DNA of 32,082 bases from Acidobacteriota bacterium. Its GTDB lineage: Bacteria; Acidobacteriota; Terriglobia; Terriglobales; Acidobacteriaceae. The translations under genes were made by a program, and so were the position numbers. The stretch lies in the NCBI GenBank assembly GCA_021781795.1, contig JAJXWA010000028.1:1-32082 (forward strand), in the 5' to 3' direction. Within the stretch, counting starts at the first letter, position 1. Each line of letters opens with the position of its first letter. The notes under the pieces were generated by a model, which did not search any database, had not been told where the DNA came from, and saw nothing but the letters and a program-made list of their open reading frames with translations. Positions 1 to 7,733 of this stretch are shown here, piece by piece.

Positions 1-1
1 C

Positions 2-52
2 ATCGGCACGGCGCTCTTTGGCAAACGCGCGCCCTATACGGGGCCGGCCTGA
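2..52 (+). CDS. C-terminal end of an unidentified protein (partial)
   Basis: An open frame enters from the left edge and ends at a TGA whose last base is the first base of the next gene's ATG (TGATG). It encodes IGTALFGKRAPYTGPA. Sixteen residues are too few to name a family. The overlap with the DUF167 gene suggests one transcript with translational coupling. Confidence 0.5.
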   Translation: MGTALFGKRAPYTGPA

Positions 53-357
53 TGCTGCGCACGGTCGCAGGCGGAGTCACGCTGGCCGTGCGCGCACAGC
101 CCGGCGCAAAGAAGACGGCCATTGTTGGCATCTACGGCGAGGGCGCCCCGGCGCAACTCAAGATTGCCGTGCAGGCTCCGCCGATTGAAGGGCGCGCGAA
201 TGAGGCGCTGTTGAGATTTCTGGCAATGACGTTTGGCATTCCGCGCGCGAGGGTGGAACTCGTTTCTGGCGAGCTCTCCCGGAGCAAGGTCTTCCTGCTG
301 CGGGGTGTGACGGAAGAGCGTGCAACGTCGTTGATCGAAGAGCAGATGGGGAAGTAG
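52..357 (+). CDS. DUF167 (YggU-type) family protein
   Basis: This 101-residue protein matches the DUF167/YggU family, whose members are small, widely conserved and of unknown biochemical role. The diagnostic part is the second half: GRANEALLRFLA near residues 48-59, followed by RARVELVSGELSRSKVFLLRG, which fits the GxAN...L...VxxxxGxxSRxKxxxI pattern. The start is decided by the TGATG overlap with the upstream frame, which places the ATG where translation of the previous gene ends. Length is normal for the family. No signal peptide or membrane segment is seen, so it is likely cytoplasmic. Assignment to the family is firm; function is unknown. Confidence 0.88.
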   Translation: MLRTVAGGVTLAVRAQPGAKKTAIVGIYGEGAPAQLKIAVQAPPIEGRANEALLRFLAMTFGIPRARVELVSGELSRSKVFLLRGVTEERATSLIEEQMGK

Positions 358-363
358 GCGCGA

Positions 364-1020
364 CTAGCGTCCGTGCAGCGCCAGCACCTCGGCCAGCGCC
401 TCCTCCGGCTCGGGGCGCACGCGGAAGTCAGCATGCGCCTCGGCGAAGAGGACCTTCCGGTCTTTTGCGAGAACATAGGTTGCCGGCAATGGGAGCTGCC
501 AGCTTTCCTCGCCGTTCACAAACGGGATATTGACAAGGATGGAGCGGTAGTACTCGCGCAGATAATCCGGCACGGTGTAGACCAGGCCGAACTGCTCGGC
601 GAGCGCGTTGCCAGGGTCGTGCAGCACAGGGAAGGGCAGTCCATGCTGGCCCACCATGAAGTCGCTCTGGCGCTGCGTCTGCGGGCTCACGGCGACCATC
701 AGCGCGCCGTGCTCGCGGATCTGACCATAAAGATCGCGCCACGCCTCCAACTCCGTCATGCAATAGGGGCACCAGCGCCCGCGAAAGAATTTGACGACCA
801 GCGGGCCCAGGGCAAGCAGGTCCTGGCTGCACACGGCCTTGTTGCTGGAGTCTCTCAGCGTAAACTCCGGAGCGGCAGCGCCGACCGGCAGGATGCGCTC
901 TTCGATCCCGGAAGCGAACAATTCCGCAATCGCTCTTTCGCCGATGGCCAGCCGCTCGGCCTGCACCAGGTGGCGCGTGTTCGCCGTAATCTCGTCGAGT
1001 TGGTCCTGGAGGGAGCTCAT
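364..1020 (-). CDS. AhpC/TSA peroxiredoxin-like protein
   Basis: A 218-residue thioredoxin-fold protein of the AhpC/TSA (redoxin) group. An N-terminal helical extension (about residues 1-45) precedes the redoxin domain (GAAAPEFTLRDSSN, residues 48-60). The active-site segment is FRGRWCPYC, with cysteines at 84 and 87, so it has a CxxC pair rather than the TxxC of classical peroxiredoxins. Such proteins are expected to reduce peroxides or disulfides in the cytoplasm; the exact substrate cannot be told from sequence. The ATG lies 4 nt beyond the end of ffh on the same strand, so it is probably translated from the ffh transcript. Family confident, reaction inferred. Confidence 0.85.
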   Translation of the reverse strand: MSSLQDQLDEITANTRHLVQAERLAIGERAIAELFASGIEERILPVGAAAPEFTLRDSSNKAVCSQDLLALGPLVVKFFRGRWCPYCMTELEAWRDLYGQIREHGALMVAVSPQTQRQSDFMVGQHGLPFPVLHDPGNALAEQFGLVYTVPDYLREYYRSILVNIPFVNGEESWQLPLPATYVLAKDRKVLFAEAHADFRVRPEPEEALAEVLALHGR

Positions 1021-1024
1021 CTGC

Positions 1025-2416
1025 CTATCGTCCGAACTTTTGCCGGCCCATGCCCAGCGCGCCCATGCCGCCGCGCATCATGCTCTTCGCCAGGCCGCCC
1101 TTGCCCATCTGCTTGAACATGCGCGCCATCTGCGCATACTGCCGCAGAAGCTGGTTCACGTCCTGGACGCTGGTGCCGGAGCCTGCCGCAATGCGCTTGC
1201 GCCGCGAACCGGAGATGATCTCGTGGTTCAGCCGCTCCTTCGGGGTCATCGAATTAATGATGGCCTCCAGCCGCAGGAACTGCTTTTCATCCACATTCTT
1301 CGCAGCCTGCTGCATGCCCGCGAAGGGGCCGACCGACGGCATCATCTTGAGGATCGACTCCATCGAGCCGAGCTTTTTAATCTGCCGCAACTGATCGCGG
1401 AAGTCCTCAAGCGAGAAGCCGTCTCCGAGCAGCGCCTTCTTTGCAAATTCTTCGGATTTCTTGCGGTCGAGCTTTTCCTCGGCCTTTTCGATGAGCGAGA
1501 GCATATCGCCCATGCCGAGGATGCGGCCCACGATGCGGTCCGGATGGAAGGGCTCAAAGGCATCGGGCTTTTCGCCCACGCCGATGAACTTGATGGGCTG
1601 GCCGGTGACGTGGCGAATGGAGAGCGCCGCGCCGCCGCGCGCATCGCCGTCCATCTTGGTGAGAACGACGCCGGTGAGGCCGAGCCGCTTGTGAAAGTCG
1701 AGCGCGGAGTTCACGGCGTCCTGGCCGGTCATGGAGTCGGCGACGAAGAGAATCTCCTGCGGGTTGAGCAGCTTCTTCAGTTGCTCCATCTCCGCCATCA
1801 ACTCTTCGTCCACGTGCAGGCGGCCGGCGGTGTCTACGATGAGCGTGTCGCAGCCCATGTTGCGGGCCTCGCGGCGGGCTTCATTAGCGAGGCGCTCCAC
1901 CAGCCTGGGACCGGCAGCTTCGCCCTTCAGGTCGCCCTCGTAGAGACGCGCCTCAATGGATTTCGCTACGACCTTCAACTGCTCGCGCGCGGCGGGGCGA
2001 TAGACGTCGACCGAGACGAGCATGGGCCGGTGGCCGCCTTTCTTGAGCCACGCGGCGAGCTTGCCGCTGGTGGTCGTCTTACCGGAGCCCTGCAGGCCGG
2101 CCATCAAAATGACGGTGGGTGGCTGCGAAGCGAACTTGAAGCGCGCTGTGTCACGGCCCAGGAGATCGATGAGCTCGTCGCGCACAATCTTAATGACCTG
2201 CTCGGAGGGCGAGAGCGCCGTCATCACTTCTGTGCCGACGGCCTTGGCACGGATGTGCTCGATCAGGTCGCGGACGACGTTCAGGTTGACGTCGGCTTCG
2301 AGCAGCGCCACGCGAATTTCGCGCAGTGCTTCGGTGATGTTTTCTTCGGTGAGCGTGCCCTGACCGCGCAGGGTCTTGAAGGCACGCTGGAGCTTGTCAC
2401 TGAGATTTTCAAACAT
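1025..2416 (-). CDS. ffh: Signal recognition particle protein Ffh
   Basis: This is the SRP54 GTPase, 463 residues, which binds signal sequences of nascent membrane proteins together with 4.5S RNA and delivers ribosomes to FtsY. Order of domains: N-terminal four-helix domain (MFENLSDKLQRAFKTLRGQGTLTEENI), G domain with P-loop GLQGSGKTTTSGKLA near residue 109, DTAGRLH, and TKMDGDARGGAAL, then a methionine-rich M domain ending MMRGGMGALGMGRQKF. All GTPase motifs are intact and length is normal. A possible promoter element lies just upstream on the minus strand. The peroxiredoxin-like gene follows with a 4-nt gap. Confidence 0.98.
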   Translation of the reverse strand: MFENLSDKLQRAFKTLRGQGTLTEENITEALREIRVALLEADVNLNVVRDLIEHIRAKAVGTEVMTALSPSEQVIKIVRDELIDLLGRDTARFKFASQPPTVILMAGLQGSGKTTTSGKLAAWLKKGGHRPMLVSVDVYRPAAREQLKVVAKSIEARLYEGDLKGEAAGPRLVERLANEARREARNMGCDTLIVDTAGRLHVDEELMAEMEQLKKLLNPQEILFVADSMTGQDAVNSALDFHKRLGLTGVVLTKMDGDARGGAALSIRHVTGQPIKFIGVGEKPDAFEPFHPDRIVGRILGMGDMLSLIEKAEEKLDRKKSEEFAKKALLGDGFSLEDFRDQLRQIKKLGSMESILKMMPSVGPFAGMQQAAKNVDEKQFLRLEAIINSMTPKERLNHEIISGSRRKRIAAGSGTSVQDVNQLLRQYAQMARMFKQMGKGGLAKSMMRGGMGALGMGRQKFGR

Positions 2417-2425
2417 AGGTCAGCT

Positions 2426-2436
2426 CTAAGTGTATC
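2426..2436 (-). promoter_or_regulatory. Possible -10 region for ffh
   Basis: The minus strand reads GATACACTTAG, containing the -10-like hexamer TACACT 12 nt before the ffh ATG. The same 11-mer occurs on the plus strand at 27238-27248, upstream of the large lipoprotein gene. No convincing -35 was found. This is inference from position and resemblance only. Confidence 0.35.
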
Positions 2437-2567
2437 GTCTTCCGGCTGCGAGCCGGCATGCGGGCCAAACCGCCAAGCAGCAAGGGGCGCTGAGCCAGTC
2501 AACCGTTCTGCCGGTATTGTGCAGATTCGCTCCGGCAGAAAATCAGACAGGCCCGTCGAAACTGGCC

Positions 2568-2573
2568 TATAAG
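2568..2573 (+). promoter_or_regulatory. Possible -10 element for the acyltransferase gene
   Basis: TATAAG lies 23 nt before the ATG at 2597. It would start transcription near 2580 and leave a leader of about 17 nt. No good -35 hexamer was seen at the expected distance. Confidence 0.3.
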
Positions 2574-2596
2574 ATGGGAGCAAGGCCGCGGCGCAG

Positions 2597-3601
2597 ATGG
2601 ATTCACGGGTTCGAACGGATAAAAACTACATCCCGACTCTGGATGGATGGCGCGGCATCGCCATCCTGATGGTCTGCATTACCCATCTGCAGGATGGGAT
2701 GTTCCGCTATCACGACGTAGGCTTCGAACTGCGCTACCTCGGCATGCACGGCGTGGCGATCTTTTTCGTGCTGAGTGGCTACCTCATCACGTCAACCCTG
2801 CTGGTCCACGAGCGCATCGACCTGGGAAAGTTTTACCTGCGCCGGCTCTTTCGCCTCATGCCCACAGCTTGGCTGTATCTGGCGACGATGGTCCTTTTCG
2901 GCCGGCTCACGCACCTGCATGTCATTGGCAGCGACCTGTGGTCGAGTCTGTTTTTCTTCAGGAATTACAGCCCTGCTGTGGAACTGAATTCGAGCGCCCT
3001 CACCACGCATTTCTGGTCGCTTTCCATTGAGGAGCAGTTCTACCTGGCGTGGCCCCCTCTGCTCGCGATGCTGGGCAAGCGCAGGGCCTTGCCTGTCGCA
3101 GGTCTGCTGGCTGTCGCCTGCAGTGTGTATCGCTTCACGCACTGGGGCCTCTATACGTATCAGCTCAGCTGCGTGCGCACCGAGGTTCGCGCGGACGGTC
3201 TTCTGGTGGGATGCATCCTCGCCCTGTTGCTGGACGTGCCGGCGTACCGGGAACGGATGCGAAAAGCAGGCGCAGCGCTCATCTGGCTGGCGATTCCCAT
3301 CTTCGCGTGGATGGTTCATGCGTATCACTGCATGGTGCCGACCAGCGAGTCCATTGTGATTGCGAGCATGTTGAGCGCGACTGCACTCAATCCCTCAATG
3401 CCGGTCTCACGCGTGCTGGAGTGGCAGCACCTCCGCTTTCTCGGTGTCATCTCCTACAGTGTTTACGTCTGGCAGGAGTTCTTCCTCGTGCCGCATTGGG
3501 GCTGGATTGGCGCCGCGCTGCTGCCCGCGGTCGCCTTGGCAAGCTGGAGTTTCATTGAAAGGCCGGGTATCCGCTTGGGGAGGCGGCTCGCAGCTAGCTG
3601 A
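2597..3601 (+). CDS. Acyltransferase family 3 integral membrane protein
   Basis: A 334-residue acyltransferase-3 (OafA/NodX-type) protein. These multi-pass inner-membrane enzymes transfer acetyl or other acyl groups to cell-surface polysaccharides, peptidoglycan or small molecules. Evidence: the opening YIPTLDGWRGIAILMVCITHL (family motif LDGLRGxAxxxVxxxH), the segment GVAIFFVLSGYLIT near residues 52-65, the RRLFRLMPTAW arginine cluster, and the later SLSIEEQFYLAWP motif. About nine to ten hydrophobic segments follow, ending with FLGVISYSVYVWQEFF. A TATAAG element at 2568-2573 lies upstream and a hairpin with a T-tract follows. It stands alone, so the acyl acceptor cannot be inferred. Confidence 0.92.
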   Translation: MDSRVRTDKNYIPTLDGWRGIAILMVCITHLQDGMFRYHDVGFELRYLGMHGVAIFFVLSGYLITSTLLVHERIDLGKFYLRRLFRLMPTAWLYLATMVLFGRLTHLHVIGSDLWSSLFFFRNYSPAVELNSSALTTHFWSLSIEEQFYLAWPPLLAMLGKRRALPVAGLLAVACSVYRFTHWGLYTYQLSCVRTEVRADGLLVGCILALLLDVPAYRERMRKAGAALIWLAIPIFAWMVHAYHCMVPTSESIVIASMLSATALNPSMPVSRVLEWQHLRFLGVISYSVYVWQEFFLVPHWGWIGAALLPAVALASWSFIERPGIRLGRRLAAS

Positions 3602-3612
3602 CTTCGCCCTGT

Positions 3613-3639
3613 AGACGCGGATTCAGCCCGTCTTTTATT
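3613..3639 (+). terminator. Intrinsic terminator after the acyltransferase gene
   Basis: A stem of AGACG-(C)-GG pairing with CC-CGTCT around the loop ATTCAG (one bulged C) is followed by TTTTATT. It begins 12 nt after the acyltransferase stop, and its T-tract overlaps the last codons of the converging hydrolase gene. Confidence 0.6.
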
Positions 3640-5032
3640 CCGCCGGCGCAATCAGATACTGCTCCAGTTTTCCGTCCGGGTAGGTGTAGGTGGTCAGCAC
3701 CAGGCGCCGATCGGGATACGTGATACGAAAGGCGCGAAAGGTCATGCCGCCGCGCAACTCCTCGGCGGCCTGTTTAAAGGTGAGCGGCTCTCCCAGCGGC
3801 GCAAGGCTCGCCTGAAAATCGGCAATGGCCTCAGGTGTGAAGTAGTCGCTCAGATTCGGCGCCAGCAGGTTGCGGTCGATTGTTCCGTGTTGCAGTCCGC
3901 GATAGAGATCGAGCGCCTGTTGTTCCGGAGCGGTGAGCGGGTACCCGGCAATCGCGGGGGCCGCGAGGCGGGCAATGGTGCCGGCGGCGCTCACAGCATC
4001 CTGGTTGGTCAGCACGGCCACGGCGACGCCGTCATCGATCAGCACGATGTTATCCGACACAAAGCCGGAGACCTCGCCCGAGTGCTCGATCGCGCGATGT
4101 CCATCCAGATTCACCACCTGCACGCCGAGCCCGTAATGAGTCTCTTTGCCGCTTTTGAGCTTTACTTCGGCGAACATCTGGTTATAACTCTGCGCTTTGA
4201 GCACGGACTCAGCCAGCAGGCTCTGATCCCAGAGCGCAAGGTCGTGCGCCGTCATGGCCAGTTCGCCCGCGGCAAACATCCATCCACGGCCTTCCTTGGG
4301 TGCGACACGCAGCGGGCCGAGCGCGTGCCGGTAGTAGGCTGTGGCATCAGCTTGTGTGAGCTTCGTTTCGTCCGAGTTCCACACAGACTTCATCCCCAGC
4401 GGGTGGAAGATGTGCGCTTCGAGAAAATCCATTAACCTTTCGCCGCTAACCTTCTCCACAATCGCGCCGGCGATGACGTAGTTGGTGTTGGAGTATTGCC
4501 ATTGCGTGCCCGGCTCGAAGTCGAGCGGCTTCTTCGCCCATTTGTCCAGAATCTGCTGCGCGGTGGTGGGCTGCAGCATCGGCGTCATCACGTAGTCTTC
4601 GGGCCAGTAGTCCTGGTAGCCAGAGGTGTGCGAGAGCACCTGGCGGATTGTCACTTCATTGCCCCGCGTCAGCCCATCGATGTATTTCCCTACGGCGTCA
4701 TCGAGCGAAAGTTTTCCTTGCTCTTGAAGCAGTAGGATCGCCGCGGCCGTGAACTGCTTGGAGATTGAACCGATCGAGTAGCGCATCTCGGGCGTCGCCG
4801 GCGTCGGTGGCTGCAGCCGGGCCTTCCCGTAGGCGTGTGTGTAGACCAGCTTGCCGTGGTTAACCACGGCAATGGATGCAGAGGGCACACCAGTCTGCTG
4901 AAGTACTTGTGTGGCAATGCGGTCCACGCGACTCTGGATTGAGGGGGCCAGGGTATCTACGGTCTGCGTGTATGCGGAAATTGAGGCGATCAACAGGGCA
5001 GCAACTGTGCCGCACTTCTTGCGAAGCTCCAT
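3635..5032 (-). CDS. Secreted class C beta-lactamase-fold serine hydrolase
   Basis: A 465-residue protein of the beta-lactamase/penicillin-binding-protein-like (family S12-type) group. An N-terminal signal sequence (MELRKKCGTVAALLIASISAYTQ) indicates export. The three motifs are present: SISK at residues 89-92 (nucleophile Ser89 and Lys92), YSN near residue 180 (YSNTNYV), and HSG (IEHSGEVSGF). Family members are esterases, D-aminopeptidases, DD-peptidases or beta-lactamases; which one cannot be told. A C-terminal extension of about 90 residues follows the catalytic domain. The start at 5032 is chosen because AAGGA sits 8 nt upstream and a signal peptide begins there; another ATG lies at 5041. 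The frame stays open further upstream but would run into icd. Confidence 0.88.
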   Translation of the reverse strand: MELRKKCGTVAALLIASISAYTQTVDTLAPSIQSRVDRIATQVLQQTGVPSASIAVVNHGKLVYTHAYGKARLQPPTPATPEMRYSIGSISKQFTAAAILLLQEQGKLSLDDAVGKYIDGLTRGNEVTIRQVLSHTSGYQDYWPEDYVMTPMLQPTTAQQILDKWAKKPLDFEPGTQWQYSNTNYVIAGAIVEKVSGERLMDFLEAHIFHPLGMKSVWNSDETKLTQADATAYYRHALGPLRVAPKEGRGWMFAAGELAMTAHDLALWDQSLLAESVLKAQSYNQMFAEVKLKSGKETHYGLGVQVVNLDGHRAIEHSGEVSGFVSDNIVLIDDGVAVAVLTNQDAVSAAGTIARLAAPAIAGYPLTAPEQQALDLYRGLQHGTIDRNLLAPNLSDYFTPEAIADFQASLAPLGEPLTFKQAAEELRGGMTFRAFRITYPDRRLVLTTYTYPDGKLEQYLIAPAE

Positions 5033-5129
5033 TCTGGCCATCCTTGGGGTTGCGCAGAACGCGGCCTCAGGGCCTGCTCCCGCGCTTTGGTATTCCGCGC
5101 TATGGTAGCAGACCCCGATGAGCCGGTAT

Positions 5130-6641
5130 TTACTGTCCCTGGCCGAGGGAATAGCCCGCCTTCCCATCGAAAATGTAGAGGTTCTCTGTCTTGATGCAGT
5201 CGAAGCCGAGCGCGTGCAGGCGGCCGAGCAGATCAAGCACCTTCTTCGGAGCCGTGTGAGTATCCACGGGGGCATGAAAACGGCAGCGCCAATGATCCGT
5301 GCAGAAGGTCTCGGGCATGCCATTGGGCCAGACCTTCACGCCGCGATTGGTAATCATGCTGAGCGAAAGATCGGCTGTTCCTGCCGCGCGCAGGCTCTCC
5401 CCCAGTTCGTCTGGATTTGTTCCTTGCCAGTCCAGAAAGACGTCCACGCCGACCAGTTGTTTTTCAGCTGCGCGCGGGCGAATATAGCGGATCCCTTCCG
5501 ACTGCGATTTGGGTTGTTCAGCCGCGTAGCGAACGGCGGCCAGCATACGAGGTTGAAGTCCAAGGCGCTCGATCACCGCATCCGCGAACGCGTCGGTACC
5601 CACCTTGGTCGAGCTAATTGTCTCCGCATAGATGTCTGCCGTGTGGATGCCCTCTTCAATTGTTCGGAGCCAGGCGTTGTGAATCTTCTCAGCAACCTGC
5701 GGCTGGCCGACATGCACCAGCATCATGACGGCGGAGAGCAGCAGACCGGAGGGATTTGCGATTCCCTGCCCAGCGATTTGCGGAGCGGAGCCGTGGATCG
5801 CTTCGAACATCGCTGCATGTTCCCCGATGTTGGCAGAGGGCGCCAGTCCGACGGAGCCAGCAACCTGCGCGGCGATGTCAGAGATGATATCTCCATAAAG
5901 ATTGAGCGTGACAATCACGTCGAACATTTCGGGGGTGTCTGCCAGGCGTGCCGCGCCGATGTCGATGATCATGTGTTCACTGACGATGTCAGGATACTGA
6001 GCGGCTACTTCGTCAAAGACCTTATGGAAGAGACCATCGGTCTTCTTCATAATGTTGTCTTTGGTCATGCAGGTCACCTTGCGGCGGCCGTTGGCGCGTG
6101 CGTACTCGAATGCATGGCGAATAATGCGCTCGCAGCCAGGGCGGCTGACTAGCTTGAGACACTGAACAACCTCATCCGTCTGCTGATGCTCGATGCCACC
6201 ATACAGATCCTCCTCGTTTTCACGGACAATCACCACATCCATCTGAGGATGGCGGGTTCGCACGAAGGGAGCATAAGCGACTGCCGGGCGCACGTTCGCG
6301 TAGAGCCCGAGAGTCTTGCGCAGGGTTACATTCATCGATTTGTAGCCACCTCCTTGCGGAGTCGTGATTGGTGCCTTCAGCAGAACGCGGTTGCGGCGGA
6401 TAGACTCCCACGCGTCCGGCTCAATCCCCGCGGTGACGCCGCGCAGGTAGACACCCTCACCTACCTCAATTGGCTCGTAATCAAGAGCGGCGCCGGCGGC
6501 ATCCAGGATGCGCAGGGTAGCCCGCATAATCTCAGGACCGATGCCGTCCCCATAAGCGACAGTGACGGGGACGCGAACAGCATGACCTGACGTTGATTCC
6601 TGAAGCACGGAGGAGGAGGACTCGACAAGGATTGAAGGCAT
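5130..6641 (-). CDS. icd: NADP-type isocitrate dehydrogenase, long form with C-terminal domain
   Basis: A 503-residue isocitrate/isopropylmalate dehydrogenase-family enzyme converting isocitrate to 2-oxoglutarate and CO2 in the TCA cycle. Visible motifs: GDGIGPEI at residues 31-38, the isocitrate-binding stretch SMNVTLRKTLGLYANVRP near 102-119, RENEEDLYGG, and the metal-binding NLYGDIISD. After the catalytic domain (to about 340) there is an extra C-terminal domain of about 160 residues, as in the roughly 480-500-residue Thermus/Rickettsia-type enzymes, rather than the 416-residue E. coli form. AAAGGAA lies 6 nt before the ATG. It is divergent from a winged-helix gene across a perfect palindrome that overlaps its promoter. 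Cofactor preference (NADP) is from subfamily resemblance. Confidence 0.93.
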   Translation of the reverse strand: MPSILVESSSSVLQESTSGHAVRVPVTVAYGDGIGPEIMRATLRILDAAGAALDYEPIEVGEGVYLRGVTAGIEPDAWESIRRNRVLLKAPITTPQGGGYKSMNVTLRKTLGLYANVRPAVAYAPFVRTRHPQMDVVIVRENEEDLYGGIEHQQTDEVVQCLKLVSRPGCERIIRHAFEYARANGRRKVTCMTKDNIMKKTDGLFHKVFDEVAAQYPDIVSEHMIIDIGAARLADTPEMFDVIVTLNLYGDIISDIAAQVAGSVGLAPSANIGEHAAMFEAIHGSAPQIAGQGIANPSGLLLSAVMMLVHVGQPQVAEKIHNAWLRTIEEGIHTADIYAETISSTKVGTDAFADAVIERLGLQPRMLAAVRYAAEQPKSQSEGIRYIRPRAAEKQLVGVDVFLDWQGTNPDELGESLRAAGTADLSLSMITNRGVKVWPNGMPETFCTDHWRCRFHAPVDTHTAPKKVLDLLGRLHALGFDCIKTENLYIFDGKAGYSLGQGQ

Positions 6642-6688
6642 GAGGGTTCCTTTCGCGGTGGTAGAATTTGGTTCAATACACGAAAGGA

Positions 6689-6714
6689 AATATACGACAT
6701 TAATGTCGTATATT
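6689..6714. promoter_or_regulatory. 26-bp perfect palindrome, probable operator between icd and the winged-helix gene
   Basis: Positions 6689-6701 read AATATACGACATT and 6702-6714 are its exact reverse complement: thirteen paired positions with no spacer. A further half-site, GTCGTATTTT, occurs at 6719-6728, repeating GTCGTAT of the right arm and abutting the ATG of the winged-helix gene. The AT-rich palindrome stands out from GC-rich surroundings. The location, overlapping the icd promoter and next to a regulator gene, suggests a binding site for that regulator controlling both genes. Confidence 0.75.
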
Positions 6715-6718
6715 GCAA
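6689..6718 (-). promoter_or_regulatory. Promoter of icd (-35 TTGCAA, -10 TATATT)
   Basis: On the minus strand TTGCAA (6718-6713) and TATATT (6694-6689) are separated by 18 bp, placing the transcription start near 6683 and giving icd a leader of about 40 nt. The -10 and most of the spacer lie inside the 26-bp palindrome, so a bound protein would block polymerase. Confidence 0.6.
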
Positions 6719-6728
6719 GTCGTATTTT

Positions 6729-7052
6729 ATGGCGGCTGTGAAAAAGTCATCTCCTGCGGGTACATGGACCTTTCTCACCAACCATTCGCATGTGTTGCTC
6801 TGCATCGCGGAGGATCCAGAAGCTCGTATGCGCGACCTTGCGGAGCGAGTGGGTATCACGGAACGCGCGGTCCAGCGAATCATCGATGATCTCGCAGAAT
6901 CCGGCTACCTCCAGATCGAGCGCGAAGGCCGGCGCAACCGGTATAGCGTTCACGAACAACTTAAGTTACGGCATCCCGTCGAGGCACATTGTGAGTTGTC
7001 CGGTCTCATAGGGCTCGTGCTTGGAAAGCCACAGAGCCGCGCGCGTCGATGA
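6729..7052 (+). CDS. Small winged helix-turn-helix transcriptional regulator
   Basis: A 107-residue DNA-binding protein with a MarR/ArsR-like winged helix. TFLTNHSHVLLCIAEDPEARMRDLAERVGITERAVQRIIDDL (about residues 14-57) gives the helix-turn-helix, and GYLQIEREGRRNRYSVH (about 60-76) the beta wing. There is almost no sequence beyond it, so no ligand domain is visible; only a short tail with HPVEAHCELSGLIGLVLG follows. No Shine-Dalgarno precedes the ATG. TATATT at 6709-6714 could start a transcript about 8 nt before it, giving a nearly leaderless mRNA. It is divergent from icd across the palindrome, so auto-repression and control of icd are likely. The signal it senses is unknown. Confidence 0.85.
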   Translation: MAAVKKSSPAGTWTFLTNHSHVLLCIAEDPEARMRDLAERVGITERAVQRIIDDLAESGYLQIEREGRRNRYSVHEQLKLRHPVEAHCELSGLIGLVLGKPQSRARR

Positions 7053-7115
7053 AGAAGCAGGGAATAAGAGCGCCGACCTGCGCTTGATTGGCTCGGCAAA
7101 GGAGGGGAGAAAGCA

Positions 7116-7733
7116 TTGGAGCGCCTGATTGAAGGACACAAACGATTTCTTGAGAAGGTCTTCCCGGACCGTCGCGATCAATTTCATCTATTGTCCGATC
7201 GGCAGGCTCCGCGGTGGCTCGTCATCACCTGTTCGGACTCGCGGGTATTGCCGGATTTGTTTCTGGGGACCGGCCCAGGAGATCTTTTCCTTACCCGCAA
7301 TGCGGGCAATGTCGTTCCGGTGACAAGTCATGATGTAGACGGGTGCACGGCAACGATTGAGTACGCTGTGGAGGTCCTTCGTGTCCGACACGCCATCGTC
7401 TGTGGCCATTCCGATTGCGGTGCGATGAAGGCGGCGCTGGACAAGACCGCGCTTGAAAACCTTCCTAAAGCGCGCCGCTGGTTGCAGCATGTCGAAGCGG
7501 CCTTTTCGCATCGTCAGCCGCTCAATCCTGCCGATGGAGCCAGCGCGGAACTGGCATCTTTAATCCGCGGCAATGTGGTTGCGCAGCTCTTGAATCTGCA
7601 GGCCCAGCCCTCCGTAGCGCGCGCCACGGCGGGTGGCCAATTGACTGTTCACGGCTGGTACTACGACATCCTGACGGGGCGAATCGAAGAGTACGACGAG
7701 GCGGAGAAGCGCTTTGTGACTTTCGGAGAGTGA
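7116..7733 (+). CDS. Beta-class carbonic anhydrase
   Basis: A 205-residue zinc enzyme interconverting CO2 and bicarbonate. Zinc ligands Cys39, His98 and Cys101 lie in TCSDSRV and CGHSDCGAMKA, and the Asp41/Arg43 dyad is present. RNAGNVVP and the C-terminal VHGWYYDILTGRIEEYD complete the family pattern; length is normal. The start is TTG at 7116, preceded by GGAGGGGAG (7101-7109); no ATG fits better. It follows the winged-helix gene by 63 nt on the same strand, so it may be co-transcribed from the palindrome-controlled promoter. Its neighbour icd releases CO2, which makes a metabolic link plausible but unproven. Confidence 0.95.
   Translation: MERLIEGHKRFLEKVFPDRRDQFHLLSDRQAPRWLVITCSDSRVLPDLFLGTGPGDLFLTRNAGNVVPVTSHDVDGCTATIEYAVEVLRVRHAIVCGHSDCGAMKAALDKTALENLPKARRWLQHVEAAFSHRQPLNPADGASAELASLIRGNVVAQLLNLQAQPSVARATAGGQLTVHGWYYDILTGRIEEYDEAEKRFVTFGE

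Noticed and set aside
791..2572. Long plus-strand open frame (593 codons) opposite ffh
   Set aside because: It mirrors the ffh coding strand, has no family resemblance, and arises from high GC codon usage on the antisense strand.
3635..5323. Longer beta-lactamase-fold gene starting at 5323
   Set aside because: The added 97 residues overlap icd on the same strand and precede an evident signal peptide.
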